From assembly GCF_030410395.1 (NCBI RefSeq), contig NZ_JAUHHF010000001.1, positions 434,001 to 498,000 of the forward strand: a DNA stretch of 64,000 nt, in the 5' to 3' direction. A model generated the notes under the pieces. It worked only from the letters and a program-made list of their open reading frames with translations. It made no database searches and was not told the origin of the DNA. This document shows positions 18,518 to 27,061 of this stretch, one piece after another. Source of the stretch: Zwartia panacis. Its GTDB lineage: Bacteria; Pseudomonadota; Gammaproteobacteria; Burkholderiales; Burkholderiaceae_B. Each line of letters opens with the position of its first letter. Within the stretch, counting starts at the first letter, position 1. Position numbers and translations under genes: made by a program.

Positions 18518-20056
18518 ATGACCTCTGATTCTCAGACTCCCCAGTCCGAAGAGGTGGCGCCCCTGGCCTGGCGTCCGCTTGGGAGCAAACCGCTGCCACC
18601 CGGGGCCGAGATTCTTGAGCAAACACTTGCGGATGTTCGTCAAAAAATTTATGCCCGTTCCGTTGTAGGTGTGTTCGCACGTTGGCGCATTGCGCTCGTC
18701 CTCCTGACGCAAGCGCTCTTTTATGGTTTGCCGTGGCTCAACTGGAACAGACGTCAAGCAGTTCTGTTTGACCTGGGTGCCCGTAAGTTTTACATCTTCG
18801 ATATGGTGTTGTGGCCTCAGGACGTCATTTATCTGACACTGCTGCTGATTATTTCCGCGTTGGGCTTGTTCCTCTTTACGGCGATTGCTGGTCGACTGTT
18901 TTGCGGGTATGCCTGTCCACAGACTGTTTACACTGAAATTTTCATGTGGATTGAACGCAAGGTCGAAGGAGACCGCGTTGCCCGCATTCGTCTCGATGAG
19001 TCGCCACTATCTTTTAGAAAATTTCGCCTCAAAGCAACCAAGCACGCGCTTTGGCTGGTTGTCGCATTCTGGACAGGGTTCTCGTTTATTGGTTACTTTG
19101 CGCCCATACGCAGTTTGGCGGCTGATTTGTTGGCTTTTACTCTGGGCCCGTGGCAATGGTTCTGGTTGTTTTTCTATAGTTTTGCGACATGGGGTAACGC
19201 AGGCTTTTTGCGGGAACAAGTATGCAAATACATGTGCCCCTACGCACGTTTCCAGAGTGTCATGGTGGATCGTGACACGTTGGTGGTGACCTACGACACG
19301 GTGCGCGGAGAGCCGCGCGGTGCGCGCTCCCGCAAGGTGGATCATCGTGCCCAGGGCATGGGCGATTGCGTAGACTGCAGTATTTGCGTTCAGGTATGTC
19401 CAACAGGGATCGATATCAGGCAAGGACTCCAGTACATGTGCATCGGTTGTGGTGCTTGCGTGGATGCGTGTAATCAGGTCATGGACAAACTTGACTATCC
19501 CAAGGGGCTGATCCGCTATACCTCAGAGAGAGGTATCTTGGAAAAACTCTCGCCAAAAGCTATCCGTAAAAGTCTTTTGCGTCCGAGGGTGTTGATTTAC
19601 TCGGCGTTGATGCTGGTGCTTGTGGCGGTCTTTATCGGTTCTTTAGCCACGCGTACGACTTTGCGTGTGGATGTGATCCGGGATCGAGGAATGCTTGGCA
19701 GGGAAGTTGCAGGCGGATTGATTGAAAACGTTTATCGAATCCAGCTGATCAATGCATCTGAACAGCCACTCGTGCTTTCTTTAGGGGTGGAGGGCGTACC
19801 CGGCATGACGGTAGCTCTGGCGGATCGAACATCCGTTCCACTATCAGGTGCCCAGTCCGGCGATCCGGTGCAGTCAGCAGCGCGGATCAATGTGCCCAGC
19901 GCATCGAATCGATTGATCGCAGTCGTGGTCAGGGCGCCTGCTGAGTCCGCCAAGCCCGGTCCGCAACCGATCAGATTCATTACCCGCTCACTGGGTCCTG
20001 ATGGTGCTGTGTTGACTGAAATCAATGAAGCATCCAGTTTTATATTTCCTAATTAA
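18518..20056 (+). CDS. ccoG: cytochrome oxidase accessory protein CcoG (RdxA/FixG)
   Basis: Membrane-bound iron-sulphur protein that acts as a cupric reductase in CuB delivery to cbb3 oxidase in characterised relatives. Several N-terminal helices are followed by the CGYACPQTVYTEIFMW motif, the CKYMCPYARFQSVM segment and two 4Fe-4S clusters (CVDCSICVQVCP and CIGCGACVDACN). The C-terminal 120 residues form the Ig-like FixG_C domain. GTG and ATG codons at 18509 and 18512 are possible alternative starts; the ATG at 18518 has the better spaced AGGTGA. The first residues are hydrophilic, as in relatives. Confidence 0.95.
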   Translation: MTSDSQTPQSEEVAPLAWRPLGSKPLPPGAEILEQTLADVRQKIYARSVVGVFARWRIALVLLTQALFYGLPWLNWNRRQAVLFDLGARKFYIFDMVLWPQDVIYLTLLLIISALGLFLFTAIAGRLFCGYACPQTVYTEIFMWIERKVEGDRVARIRLDESPLSFRKFRLKATKHALWLVVAFWTGFSFIGYFAPIRSLAADLLAFTLGPWQWFWLFFYSFATWGNAGFLREQVCKYMCPYARFQSVMVDRDTLVVTYDTVRGEPRGARSRKVDHRAQGMGDCVDCSICVQVCPTGIDIRQGLQYMCIGCGACVDACNQVMDKLDYPKGLIRYTSERGILEKLSPKAIRKSLLRPRVLIYSALMLVLVAVFIGSLATRTTLRVDVIRDRGMLGREVAGGLIENVYRIQLINASEQPLVLSLGVEGVPGMTVALADRTSVPLSGAQSGDPVQSAARINVPSASNRLIAVVVRAPAESAKPGPQPIRFITRSLGPDGAVLTEINEASSFIFPN

Positions 20057-20065
20057 GGAGACATT

Positions 20066-20296
20066 ATGAACAGCGCACAACAAAAGACAGAAACAACGCG
20101 CGCTACGCCATGGTGGCGCGAGCCCTGGCCATGGATATTGATGGCAGGCCCCGCGTTAGCCATTGTCGGTTGTGCGATTACGATCGTATTAGCCCTGAAC
20201 AGCTTCTCCGATCAGCCTATTCTGGAGGGCGGCATGAAGCGTGGCTTGGTGGTTGAGAAACTACCTGTCAAGCCGCCTTCAAACGAAGCACGTTAA
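20066..20296 (+). CDS. short FixH-like protein
   Basis: Probable FixH family cbb3 assembly protein. The 76 residues contain a WWREPWPWILM entry into one membrane helix (about residues 22-45) and then DQPILEGGMKRGLVVEK, which resembles the beginning of the FixH periplasmic domain (the Y-Y-K-R-G-L segment). The rest of that domain is absent, since FixH of other bacteria has about 150-170 residues. AAGGAG precedes the ATG, and the gene sits right after ccoG, where fixH is expected. The short form may be ancestral in this group or a truncation. Confidence 0.7.
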   Translation: MNSAQQKTETTRATPWWREPWPWILMAGPALAIVGCAITIVLALNSFSDQPILEGGMKRGLVVEKLPVKPPSNEAR

Positions 20297-20310
20297 TCAA
20301 GGGAGCTACT

Positions 20311-20556
20311 ATGAAGTGGCATTCATTGATGTGGATATTATGGCCGTCTTTCTTGATGGCCGGTTTGGCCAGCGCTGTGGTCTTTGCGCTGGTTGATCCG
20401 CTGGATGTGGCGATTTTTGGCTATATCCGGCCAGAACGTGAAATTTTGTACGCGGCCGGTTTTTTCTTTTTCTGGTCCATTGCGGCGCTATCCAGTTTGC
20501 TGACAACTTTCATGGCGCCTAAAAATGACAAAGAGGCTGGCGAAATCGGGTTTTAG
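20311..20556 (+). CDS. small two-helix membrane protein of the cco cluster
   Basis: I do not recognise a named family. The 81 residues give two hydrophobic segments (about 7-32 and 46-68) with a short loop DPLDVAIFGYIRPER between them and a charged tail. GGGAG lies before the ATG, and it follows the fixH-like gene by 14 bases, so it is likely the last gene of the ccoG transcript and may assist oxidase assembly. Its stop overlaps the convergent MaoC gene by a few bases. Confidence 0.7.
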   Translation: MKWHSLMWILWPSFLMAGLASAVVFALVDPLDVAIFGYIRPEREILYAAGFFFFWSIAALSSLLTTFMAPKNDKEAGEIGF

Positions 20557-21014
20557 TGTCTCTCGCCGGCGAGCATTCTGACCGCTGTATAGGTCATGAC
20601 ATCGATGCCGTCCTGATTTTTGACATCCACGCGAGAGGTGACGACCGCACGGTTATGTTTAGACGTGGGTTTGATCGCCGTGACCTCGACTTCAGCCCAG
20701 ATGGTGTCTCCGGCCAATACCGGTTTGAGCACTTTCTTGTGCACTTCAAGCAGTGCAAGCCCCGTGCCTTGAACCATCCCTTGCATCAGCAGGCCTTCGA
20801 TGAGCCCATAAGTCAAACCTCCGGGCACCGGACGTCCCTGCATGGCGCCGTGTGAAAACGTTTTGTCGATAAAAATTGTCTCGAGCATTCCGGTCACACT
20901 GATGAAGTTGATGATGTCAGTTTCCGTGACGGTGCGTCGATAGGTTCTGAATTTTTGACCGACAGCCAGTTCCTGCCATATGTATCCTGATCCTAAAAGC
21001 TTAGTTTCCGTCAT
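20553..21014 (-). CDS. MaoC-like hot-dog fold hydratase
   Basis: Single hot-dog domain protein (153 residues) of the MaoC/enoyl-CoA hydratase 2 type. The N-terminal WQELAVGQKFRTYRRTVTETDIINF and FSHGAMQGRPVPGGLTYGL correspond to the conserved D-x-N-H-P and G-x-x-V-P-G regions; the exact Asp-His pair is altered here (the motif reads ETIFIDKTFSHG), so catalytic detail is uncertain. It is divergent from two acyl-CoA dehydrogenase genes, which suggests a shared acyl-CoA breakdown pathway with hydration of the enoyl-CoA they make. Confidence 0.82.
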   Translation of the reverse strand: MTETKLLGSGYIWQELAVGQKFRTYRRTVTETDIINFISVTGMLETIFIDKTFSHGAMQGRPVPGGLTYGLIEGLLMQGMVQGTGLALLEVHKKVLKPVLAGDTIWAEVEVTAIKPTSKHNRAVVTSRVDVKNQDGIDVMTYTAVRMLAGERH

Positions 21015-21142
21015 GTCTTCCCCCGTGAGTTGGCTGTAATCGTGGCAAACAAATACAATTCATGCAGTATAAGACGATCACAAATCGCTGTAACCGAGGC
21101 TCGATATCCCATATCATCCAGCTTCTCCAAGACAGGTTAAAT

Positions 21143-22294
21143 ATGCTGACTGCACTTGAATTTACTGAGGTCCCACAGGACGAGCTGGCGTTTCGCGCGG
21201 AGATCCGGGCGTTTCTAAACGATGAAATGCAGGGTGTTCCCAACCATATCAAGGCCCGTTCCTGGATGGGAACAAGCGAAGCGTTCAGTAAAAGTCTCGC
21301 TAAAAAAGGCTGGCTGGGGTTAACGATCCCCAAGGAATACGGGGGTTCAGGCAAAGGCTTTTTTTCACGCTTCGTATTGTCCGAAGAGCTTTTGATCGCA
21401 GGTGCGCCCGTGGCCTCGCACTGGATTGCCGACCGTCAAAGCGGACCGCTGATTTTAAATTTTGGCACCGAGGAGCAACGGCGTTTTTACATTCCTAAAA
21501 TTTGCCGGGGTGAAGCGTTTTTTTGCATCGGCATGAGTGAGCCAAGCTCAGGCTCGGATTTGGCGAGCATCCGGACGCGTGCGACCAGGACCGCCGAGGG
21601 CTGGCTACTCAATGGCAGCAAGATATGGACAACAAACGCGCATGGTTGTCACTACATGATCGCTCTGGTTCGAACCTCAGGCGAAACTTCTGACCGTCAC
21701 AAAGGTTTGTCCCAGGTCATCATCGATTTGAAGTTGCCAGGTGTGACGGTTCGTCCCATCCGGGACATGGCCGGGGATGCTCATTTTTCCGAGGTATTTT
21801 TTGATAACGTCTTGCTCGCGCCCGATGCCTTGGTAGGCGTTGAGGGGCAGGGTTGGGATCAGTGTACGGCTGAGCTTGCTTTCGAACGCAGTGGTCCCGA
21901 GCGGATTTACTCCAGTATTGCCCTGCTAGACAGTTGGATGGATGGCCTGCGGGAGCAAAATGTGACAGATCCCGAGACCGCCGCTTTGGTTGGATCACTG
22001 GTGGCCGAGATGGCTGTGTTGCGGGCTCTCTCTCTGGCTGTCACACAAAAGCTGGTCGATGGTGAGAGCCCTGCGACTGAGGCTTCTGTTGTCAAAGATT
22101 TTGGTACGGATTTTGAGCAAAAGCTTATCCGGCAAATTGCTGCCTGGCTGGGTGCCCATCCGGATTTTGTGGCGAGTCCGGATTTGTTGCAAACACTCGG
22201 CTATCTTGAGCAGATGGGTGTGACGTTTTCCTTGCGGGGCGGAACTCGCGAAATTTTGCGTGGCATCATCGCCCGCGGCTTGGGCTTGAGGTAA
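21143..22294 (+). CDS. acyl-CoA dehydrogenase, alpha-type subunit
   Basis: FAD-dependent acyl-CoA dehydrogenase of 383 residues. Domains in order: N-terminal helical (ELAFRAEIRAFLNDEM), middle beta with FAD motif MSEPSSGSDLASIRTRA (about 131-147) and KIWTTNAH, then C-terminal helical. At the usual MCAD catalytic position (the E of EGT) this protein reads GGT, but Glu248 in LAFERSGPER stands where isovaleryl-CoA-dehydrogenase-like enzymes keep their base. The open frame upstream of 21143 has no family match. A second dehydrogenase gene starts seven bases later, so they may form a heteromer. Confidence 0.9.
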   Translation: MLTALEFTEVPQDELAFRAEIRAFLNDEMQGVPNHIKARSWMGTSEAFSKSLAKKGWLGLTIPKEYGGSGKGFFSRFVLSEELLIAGAPVASHWIADRQSGPLILNFGTEEQRRFYIPKICRGEAFFCIGMSEPSSGSDLASIRTRATRTAEGWLLNGSKIWTTNAHGCHYMIALVRTSGETSDRHKGLSQVIIDLKLPGVTVRPIRDMAGDAHFSEVFFDNVLLAPDALVGVEGQGWDQCTAELAFERSGPERIYSSIALLDSWMDGLREQNVTDPETAALVGSLVAEMAVLRALSLAVTQKLVDGESPATEASVVKDFGTDFEQKLIRQIAAWLGAHPDFVASPDLLQTLGYLEQMGVTFSLRGGTREILRGIIARGLGLR

Positions 22295-22300
22295 TCAAAC

Positions 22301-23317
22301 ATGCAAAATTCTTTCTATGATTCAGCAGATCGTTTTTTCGCCCAAGAGTGCACGCCCGCTCAGTTGCGTCAAATCGAGCAGGGCAGTGATCCCAAGCTCT
22401 TGTGGGAAACATTTTTGTCTGCTGGTTTTGCGGACGGACTGCTTCCCGAAGGGTCTGGCGGTGCCGGTCTGACCTTGGCCGAAGCTTGGCCCATCATGTT
22501 TTGCATGGGACGTCATGCATTGCCGCTTCCTTATGCGCATACGATGCTGGCGCGCGCCTGGTTGAGTCACCATCAGCAAAATATTCCTGACGGGTCTTTG
22601 ACTTTTGCGCCCTTTCAAGTCAACCTCGACGACAAGGGTTTGACGGCGCACGCGGTGAATTTCGGGCTGGTGTCTGACTGGATTTTGGCTCAAAAAGGAA
22701 AGCAGGTCTGGTTATTAGCCACTTCAGAAGCGTCTGTCACACCCTCGGGCGGTCATGGAACCCTGGATGCAACTCTGACATGGTCCGTGCCAATCGCCGA
22801 ACGTTCGTTGCTTGGAAAATGGGATCTCCCTCAATTTCAACACTTGCTGGCGCTCTCTGTTTCTGTACTGATAGCCGGGGCAGCCGACAGAGTCTTTGAA
22901 ATGACGCTTGCCCATGCGAATCAGCGAGAACAGTTTGGAAAGCCGATTGGGCGTTTTCAAGCTTTACAACAGCAGATCAGCGAGATGGCCGAGTTGGTGT
23001 TTGGCGCCAGGATGGCAACCGAGATGGCTTGTCGCAGTAGTGACTGGCAACCCGCGCCCATGCTAGCTGCCTTAGCCAAATCTCAGACAAGTCAGGCGGT
23101 GGCCAGAGTGACAGCCGTCGCACACGCCGTGCATGGTGCGATTGGGGTCACGCATGAATATGATTTGCAGTTATTTACCCGCAGGATGAATGAATGGGCG
23201 CGGGCAGGGGGCGGGCAGGCATTCTGGGCGCAACAGATCGGAAGGAATTTACTCTCATCTGAACGCACAACCCTTGATTTCGTTCGGTCCGAGCTGTTTT
23301 TAGAAGCTAAGAGCTGA
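22301..23317 (+). CDS. acyl-CoA dehydrogenase, beta-type subunit
   Basis: Shorter, divergent acyl-CoA dehydrogenase (338 residues). The N-terminal part is weakly conserved; the C-terminal part is typical, with AHANQREQFGKPIGRFQALQQ (FAD and dimer contact) and a later IGVTHEYDLQLF. No EGT catalytic triplet is present. Such proteins, encoded next to a second family member, form heterotetramers in steroid and some aromatic acid pathways, where one subunit holds catalysis and the other part of the FAD site. Tight spacing to the previous gene supports a joint complex here; the substrate is unknown. Confidence 0.85.
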   Translation: MQNSFYDSADRFFAQECTPAQLRQIEQGSDPKLLWETFLSAGFADGLLPEGSGGAGLTLAEAWPIMFCMGRHALPLPYAHTMLARAWLSHHQQNIPDGSLTFAPFQVNLDDKGLTAHAVNFGLVSDWILAQKGKQVWLLATSEASVTPSGGHGTLDATLTWSVPIAERSLLGKWDLPQFQHLLALSVSVLIAGAADRVFEMTLAHANQREQFGKPIGRFQALQQQISEMAELVFGARMATEMACRSSDWQPAPMLAALAKSQTSQAVARVTAVAHAVHGAIGVTHEYDLQLFTRRMNEWARAGGGQAFWAQQIGRNLLSSERTTLDFVRSELFLEAKS

Positions 23318-23348
23318 GAGATCGTTCATGCGCTTATATGAAACAACC

Positions 23349-23377
23349 GGGCAGCCCTGCATTAACAGGGTTTGCCC
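23349..23377 (-). terminator. hairpin at the 3' end of fnr
   Basis: On the minus strand GGGC, CCCTG, a six-base loop, CAGGG and GCCC make a bipartite stem that includes the fnr stop codon; GGTTGTTTC follows. The T-run is poor. It lies between the convergent dehydrogenase and fnr genes and may serve both. Confidence 0.4.
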
Positions 23378-24087
23378 ACGAGTTCGTTGAGCGCCACCAT
23401 ATCTAAAATCTTGATTTCACGCTGACTCACGCGTATGACGCCATCTCTGGCGAATCTAGAGAACAGTCGACTGACTGTTTCCAGGGTGAGTCCGAGATAG
23501 TTTCCAATCTCTTCCCGACTCATCCGCATAATGAATTCTGTCGACGAGTAGCCCAACGCGGCCAATCGTTGAGACAGATTGATCAGAAAGGCAGCTAGGC
23601 GCTGCTCAGAACGCATAGAACCCAAAGCAAGCAAGACCTGATGGGATCGTGCGATCTCCTTGCTCATCAATCGTCTGATCTGATGCTGAAGTGATGGGAC
23701 GTAGCGGCTGATTTCATCAATGTCATCCAGCTTGACCACACAGACTTCGGAGTCTTCCATTGCCACGGCAGTTGAACTGTGTATGCCATCCATCATGCCG
23801 TCGAGACCCACAATCTCGCCGGGAAGAAAAAAACCAGTAATTTGCTGTTGACCTGAGGATTCGATGATCTGAGTTTTGATCGAGCCTGTACGCAAACCAA
23901 ACAGGGCATCCAGGGGAGTACCATGCTGGAAAAGGGCTTGTCCCTTCTCAATACGCAGTCGCTCTTTGACCAGCTCATCGAGCTGTGCGACTTCATTGGA
24001 AGGCATGCCGACAGGCAGGCAAACGCTTCCCATCATGCATGTTGAGCAATGCGGTGATTCCGAGGTGACCGGTACACGTTTAAGCAT
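23362..24087 (-). CDS. fnr: Fnr/Anr-type oxygen-sensing transcription regulator
   Basis: CRP/FNR family regulator of 241 residues with an oxygen-labile 4Fe-4S cluster. The N-terminal cysteines Cys14, Cys17 and Cys23 have the Fnr spacing (C-x2-C-x5-C) and Cys116 is the fourth ligand. A cyclic-nucleotide-type beta barrel, a long dimer helix and a winged helix follow. The recognition helix reads LTLETVSRLFSRF, with Glu203, Ser206 and Arg207 forming the E-x-x-S-R triad that reads TTGAT half-sites. Perfect targets lie in the same window before the cbb3 genes. A near-consensus site (24180-24193) upstream suggests autoregulation. Divergent from clpB. Confidence 0.96.
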   Translation of the reverse strand: MLKRVPVTSESPHCSTCMMGSVCLPVGMPSNEVAQLDELVKERLRIEKGQALFQHGTPLDALFGLRTGSIKTQIIESSGQQQITGFFLPGEIVGLDGMMDGIHSSTAVAMEDSEVCVVKLDDIDEISRYVPSLQHQIRRLMSKEIARSHQVLLALGSMRSEQRLAAFLINLSQRLAALGYSSTEFIMRMSREEIGNYLGLTLETVSRLFSRFARDGVIRVSQREIKILDMVALNELVGKPC

Positions 24088-24179
24088 GAGCTCCCGACTC
24101 CTTTTGCTGCTTGGGTAACTGCTTTGGCAAATTTGATACTGACCCTACATCCTTATTGTATATCTCTTAGGAATAACCC

Positions 24180-24193
24180 TTGATTTAAGTCAA
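24180..24193 (-). promoter_or_regulatory. near-consensus FNR site between fnr and clpB
   Basis: TTGATttaaGTCAA matches the FNR consensus in nine of ten positions. It is about 93 bases from the fnr start. A minus-strand -10 candidate, TACAAT (24155-24160), puts the site around -38, close to but not exactly at the class II position, so activation or autorepression are both possible. Confidence 0.6.
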
Positions 24194-24208
24194 GTTAAAG
24201 GGCAAGGA

Positions 24209-24224
24209 CTTAGGCTAGCCTAAG
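24209..24224. promoter_or_regulatory. perfect 16-base palindrome
   Basis: CTTAGGCTAGCCTAAG reads identically on both strands, with no spacer. It lies 15 bases from the FNR-like site in the fnr-clpB intergenic region and 30 bases upstream of the heat-shock-type promoter. The shape fits a dimeric repressor operator; I do not recognise the regulator. Confidence 0.5.
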
Positions 24225-24254
24225 CATAGATTGATACAGAATCTGCGAATAGCC

Positions 24255-24280
24255 ATTGAAATCAGGCGAAACGCCCATAT
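24255..24280 (+). promoter_or_regulatory. candidate sigma-32 heat-shock promoter of clpB
   Basis: ATTGAA (24255-24260), a 13-base spacer and CCCATAT (24274-24280) resemble the sigma-32 consensus CTTGAA-N13-15-CCCCATNT. clpB is a classical member of that regulon, which supports the call. Confidence 0.6.
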
Positions 24281-24336
24281 GTAACGACTAACGGAAATTG
24301 GCCACAAGCCACACACATAATGTTAGGAGCAACACC

Positions 24337-26931
24337 ATGCGTTTTGACAAATTAACGACTAAATTTCAACAGGCTCTCGCGGACGCCCAGAGCCTGGCCG
24401 CGCGTAATGACCACCCTTACATCGAACCTGCCCACGTACTTTCGGCGCTTCTCGCTGACAGCGAGAGTGGTGCAGGCAGTCTTCTGGCGCGTGCTGGCGT
24501 GGCGATTAATCGCCTGCAGCCTGCGTTGGATGCGATTGTGAAGGGGTTGCCACAAGTCAAAGGTGGCGATGGAAACATTCAAGTCAGCCGCGACTTGCAG
24601 TCTGTTTTTACGCGCGTAGACAAAGAAGCCGCCAAGCGAGGCGACACTTATATTCCGAGCGAATTATTCCTGCTTGCTTTATCAGAGGATAAGGGCGAAG
24701 TCGGTCGTGCGCTCAAAGAGGCGGGCTTGCAGCGCCAGGCACTAGACTCGGCGATTGATGCTGTGCGAGGCGGTTCGCCCGTGCAAGATCAAGAAGGCGA
24801 GTCCAACCGAGAGGCGCTGGCCAAATACACGACCGATCTGACTGAACGCGCCCGCCAGGGCAAGCTCGATCCAGTGATTGGTCGGGACGATGAAATTCGT
24901 CGTGCGATCCAAATCCTGCAACGCCGCACAAAAAATAATCCTGTGCTGATTGGTGAGCCAGGTGTGGGCAAAACCGCTATTGTCGAAGGGCTGGCTCAAC
25001 GTATCGTTAACGACGAGGTGCCCGAGACTTTGCGTGGCAAGCGCGTGCTGTCGCTGGATTTGGCGAGCCTGCTCGCGGGTGCCAAGTTCCGTGGCGAGTT
25101 CGAAGAGCGACTCAAGGCTGTGCTCAAAGAGCTTGCTCAGGACGATGGCAGCTACATCATATTCATTGATGAAATCCACACCATGGTCGGGGCGGGTAAA
25201 GCCGAAGGCGCCATGGATGCCGGCAATATGCTCAAGCCTGCGTTGGCGCGCGGCGAATTGCATTGCATCGGTGCGACAACGCTGGATGAGTATCGCAAAT
25301 ACATCGAGAAGGATGCCGCACTCGAGCGTCGTTTCCAGAAAGTGCTCGTGGATGAGCCCGATGTCGAGTCGACGATTGCGATTTTGCGTGGTTTGCAGGA
25401 ACGCTACGAATTGCACCACGGTGTGGAAATTACCGATCCCGCGATTGTGGCGGCGGCGGAGCTGTCGCATCGCTACATCACAGATCGTTTCTTGCCGGAT
25501 AAGGCGATCGATCTGATCGATGAGGCCGCCTCGCGGATCCGGATGGAAATCGACTCCAAGCCCGAAGTGATGGATCGGCTGGATCGCCGGATCATTCAAT
25601 TAAAAATTGAACGCGAAGCGGTCAAAAAGGAAACCGATGAGGGATCAATCCGTCGTTTTCAAATCATTGAAGAGGAACTTGAAAAACTTCAACGCGAGTA
25701 CAACGACTTCGAAGTGATCTGGAAGAGTGAAAAAGCCGCTGTGCAGGGCACTCAGTCGATCAAAGAGGAAATCGAGCGTGCGCGTGCTGAAATGGCCGAA
25801 TTACAGCGCAAAGGTCAGTTCGACAAGCTGGCTGAGATTCAATACGGCACCTTGCCAGAACTTGAGTCCAGACTGAAGGCCGCCGAGGGATCTGCGCAGG
25901 CCAAATCACCGGGTGAGCGCCCGAAGTTGCTTCGTACCCAGGTCGGTGCAGAGGAAATCGCCGAAGTCGTGTCCCGTGCGACAGGAATTCCCGTGTCCAA
26001 AATGATGCAGGGCGAACGTGACAAGTTGCTCAAGATGGAAGAGCGTTTGCATGATCGTGTGATCGGCCAGGATGAAGCGGTGGGTCTGGTCGCTGATGCG
26101 ATCCGACGATCCCGTGCCGGCTTGTCAGACCCTTCGCGTCCGTATGGCTCATTCCTTTTCTTGGGCCCGACCGGTGTAGGTAAGACTGAGCTGACCCGTG
26201 CCTTGGCGGACTTCATGTTCGATTCAGATGAGCATCTCATCCGCATCGACATGAGCGAGTTTATGGAGAAACATTCCGTCGCCCGATTGATCGGTGCGCC
26301 TCCAGGCTATGTCGGCTATGAAGAGGGTGGTTACCTGACCGAGGCGGTTCGCCGCAAGCCTTATAGCGTCGTTTTGCTGGATGAGGTGGAAAAAGCGCAT
26401 CCGGATGTATTTAACGTGTTGCTCCAGGTTTTGGATGACGGTCGATTGACGGATGGTCAGGGTCGGACGGTGGATTTCCGTAATACGGTGATCGTCATGA
26501 CCTCGAACCTGGGCTCGCAGCATATCCAGGCGATGGTCGGCAAGCCTTACGAGGCGGTTAAAGAAGTCGTGTGGGAAGAGCTTAAACAGCACTTCCGCCC
26601 AGAGTTTTTGAACCGGATCGACGAGGTTGTGGTGTTCCACGCATTGCAAAGCCAGCACATCGAAAAGATCGCAGGTATTCAGATCAGACGTCTCGCTCGC
26701 AGGATGGAGCAGCAGGAAATGCGTCTCGAGGTCTCTGACGCCGCACTCGCTGAACTTGCGCGCGAGGGGTTCGATCCTGTCTTCGGTGCGAGACCTCTCA
26801 AGCGCTCGATTCAGCAACAGTTGGAAAATCCGATTGCCAAGCTGATTCTTGAGGGCAAGTTCGGACCGAAAGATGTGGTGCCTGTCGACTGGCGTGAAGG
26901 TAAGTTTGTGTTCGAACGTACCCTTCAATAA
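24337..26931 (+). CDS. clpB: ATP-dependent disaggregase ClpB
   Basis: Hexameric AAA+ chaperone that, with DnaK, extracts proteins from aggregates. Domain order: N-terminal Clp repeat ([21 protein letters not shown]), AAA1 with GEPGVGKT and arginine-finger region, the coiled-coil middle domain (roughly residues 400-520, rich in [14 protein letters not shown]-type heptads), AAA2 with GPTGVGKT and [12 protein letters not shown], and the C-terminal small domain. Starting from the ATG at 24337 (AGGAG before it) the protein has 864 residues, the usual length; the frame is open 13 codons further up without family similarity. A sigma-32-like promoter and an Fnr-type site lie upstream. Confidence 0.98.
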   Translation: MRFDKLTTKFQQALADAQSLAARNDHPYIEPAHVLSALLADSESGAGSLLARAGVAINRLQPALDAIVKGLPQVKGGDGNIQVSRDLQSVFTRVDKEAAKRGDTYIPSELFLLALSEDKGEVGRALKEAGLQRQALDSAIDAVRGGSPVQDQEGESNREALAKYTTDLTERARQGKLDPVIGRDDEIRRAIQILQRRTKNNPVLIGEPGVGKTAIVEGLAQRIVNDEVPETLRGKRVLSLDLASLLAGAKFRGEFEERLKAVLKELAQDDGSYIIFIDEIHTMVGAGKAEGAMDAGNMLKPALARGELHCIGATTLDEYRKYIEKDAALERRFQKVLVDEPDVESTIAILRGLQERYELHHGVEITDPAIVAAAELSHRYITDRFLPDKAIDLIDEAASRIRMEIDSKPEVMDRLDRRIIQLKIEREAVKKETDEGSIRRFQIIEEELEKLQREYNDFEVIWKSEKAAVQGTQSIKEEIERARAEMAELQRKGQFDKLAEIQYGTLPELESRLKAAEGSAQAKSPGERPKLLRTQVGAEEIAEVVSRATGIPVSKMMQGERDKLLKMEERLHDRVIGQDEAVGLVADAIRRSRAGLSDPSRPYGSFLFLGPTGVGKTELTRALADFMFDSDEHLIRIDMSEFMEKHSVARLIGAPPGYVGYEEGGYLTEAVRRKPYSVVLLDEVEKAHPDVFNVLLQVLDDGRLTDGQGRTVDFRNTVIVMTSNLGSQHIQAMVGKPYEAVKEVVWEELKQHFRPEFLNRIDEVVVFHALQSQHIEKIAGIQIRRLARRMEQQEMRLEVSDAALAELAREGFDPVFGARPLKRSIQQQLENPIAKLILEGKFGPKDVVPVDWREGKFVFERTLQ

Positions 26932-26979
26932 GTGGATTGAACGCCGTTGGTAGTCACGTTAGTGGCTAATCAATGAACC

Positions 26980-27040
26980 GGCCCACAGTCATTGGCTGAC
27001 CGCTTCGGATGCGGTGGACCAATTTCTGTGGGCCGATTTT
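26980..27040 (+). terminator. long three-tier hairpin after clpB
   Basis: Three stacked stems pair exactly: GGCCCACAG (26980-26988) with CTGTGGGCC (27026-27034), ATTGG with CCAAT, and ACCGC with GCGGT around a seven-base loop, separated by two- and three-base symmetric bulges. GATTTTG follows, so it can act as clpB terminator; the convergent dppD gene ends at 27062. The stem is unusually long. Confidence 0.65.
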
Positions 27041-27061
27041 GTTAGTCGATCGGAACTGGGA

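Noticed and set aside
24742-25599. 285-codon open frame antisense to clpB
   Set aside because: It is an antisense shadow of the clpB codons, with no recognisable protein family.
26224-26928. 234-codon open frame antisense to the 3' part of clpB
   Set aside because: Same shadow effect; no start signal and no family.
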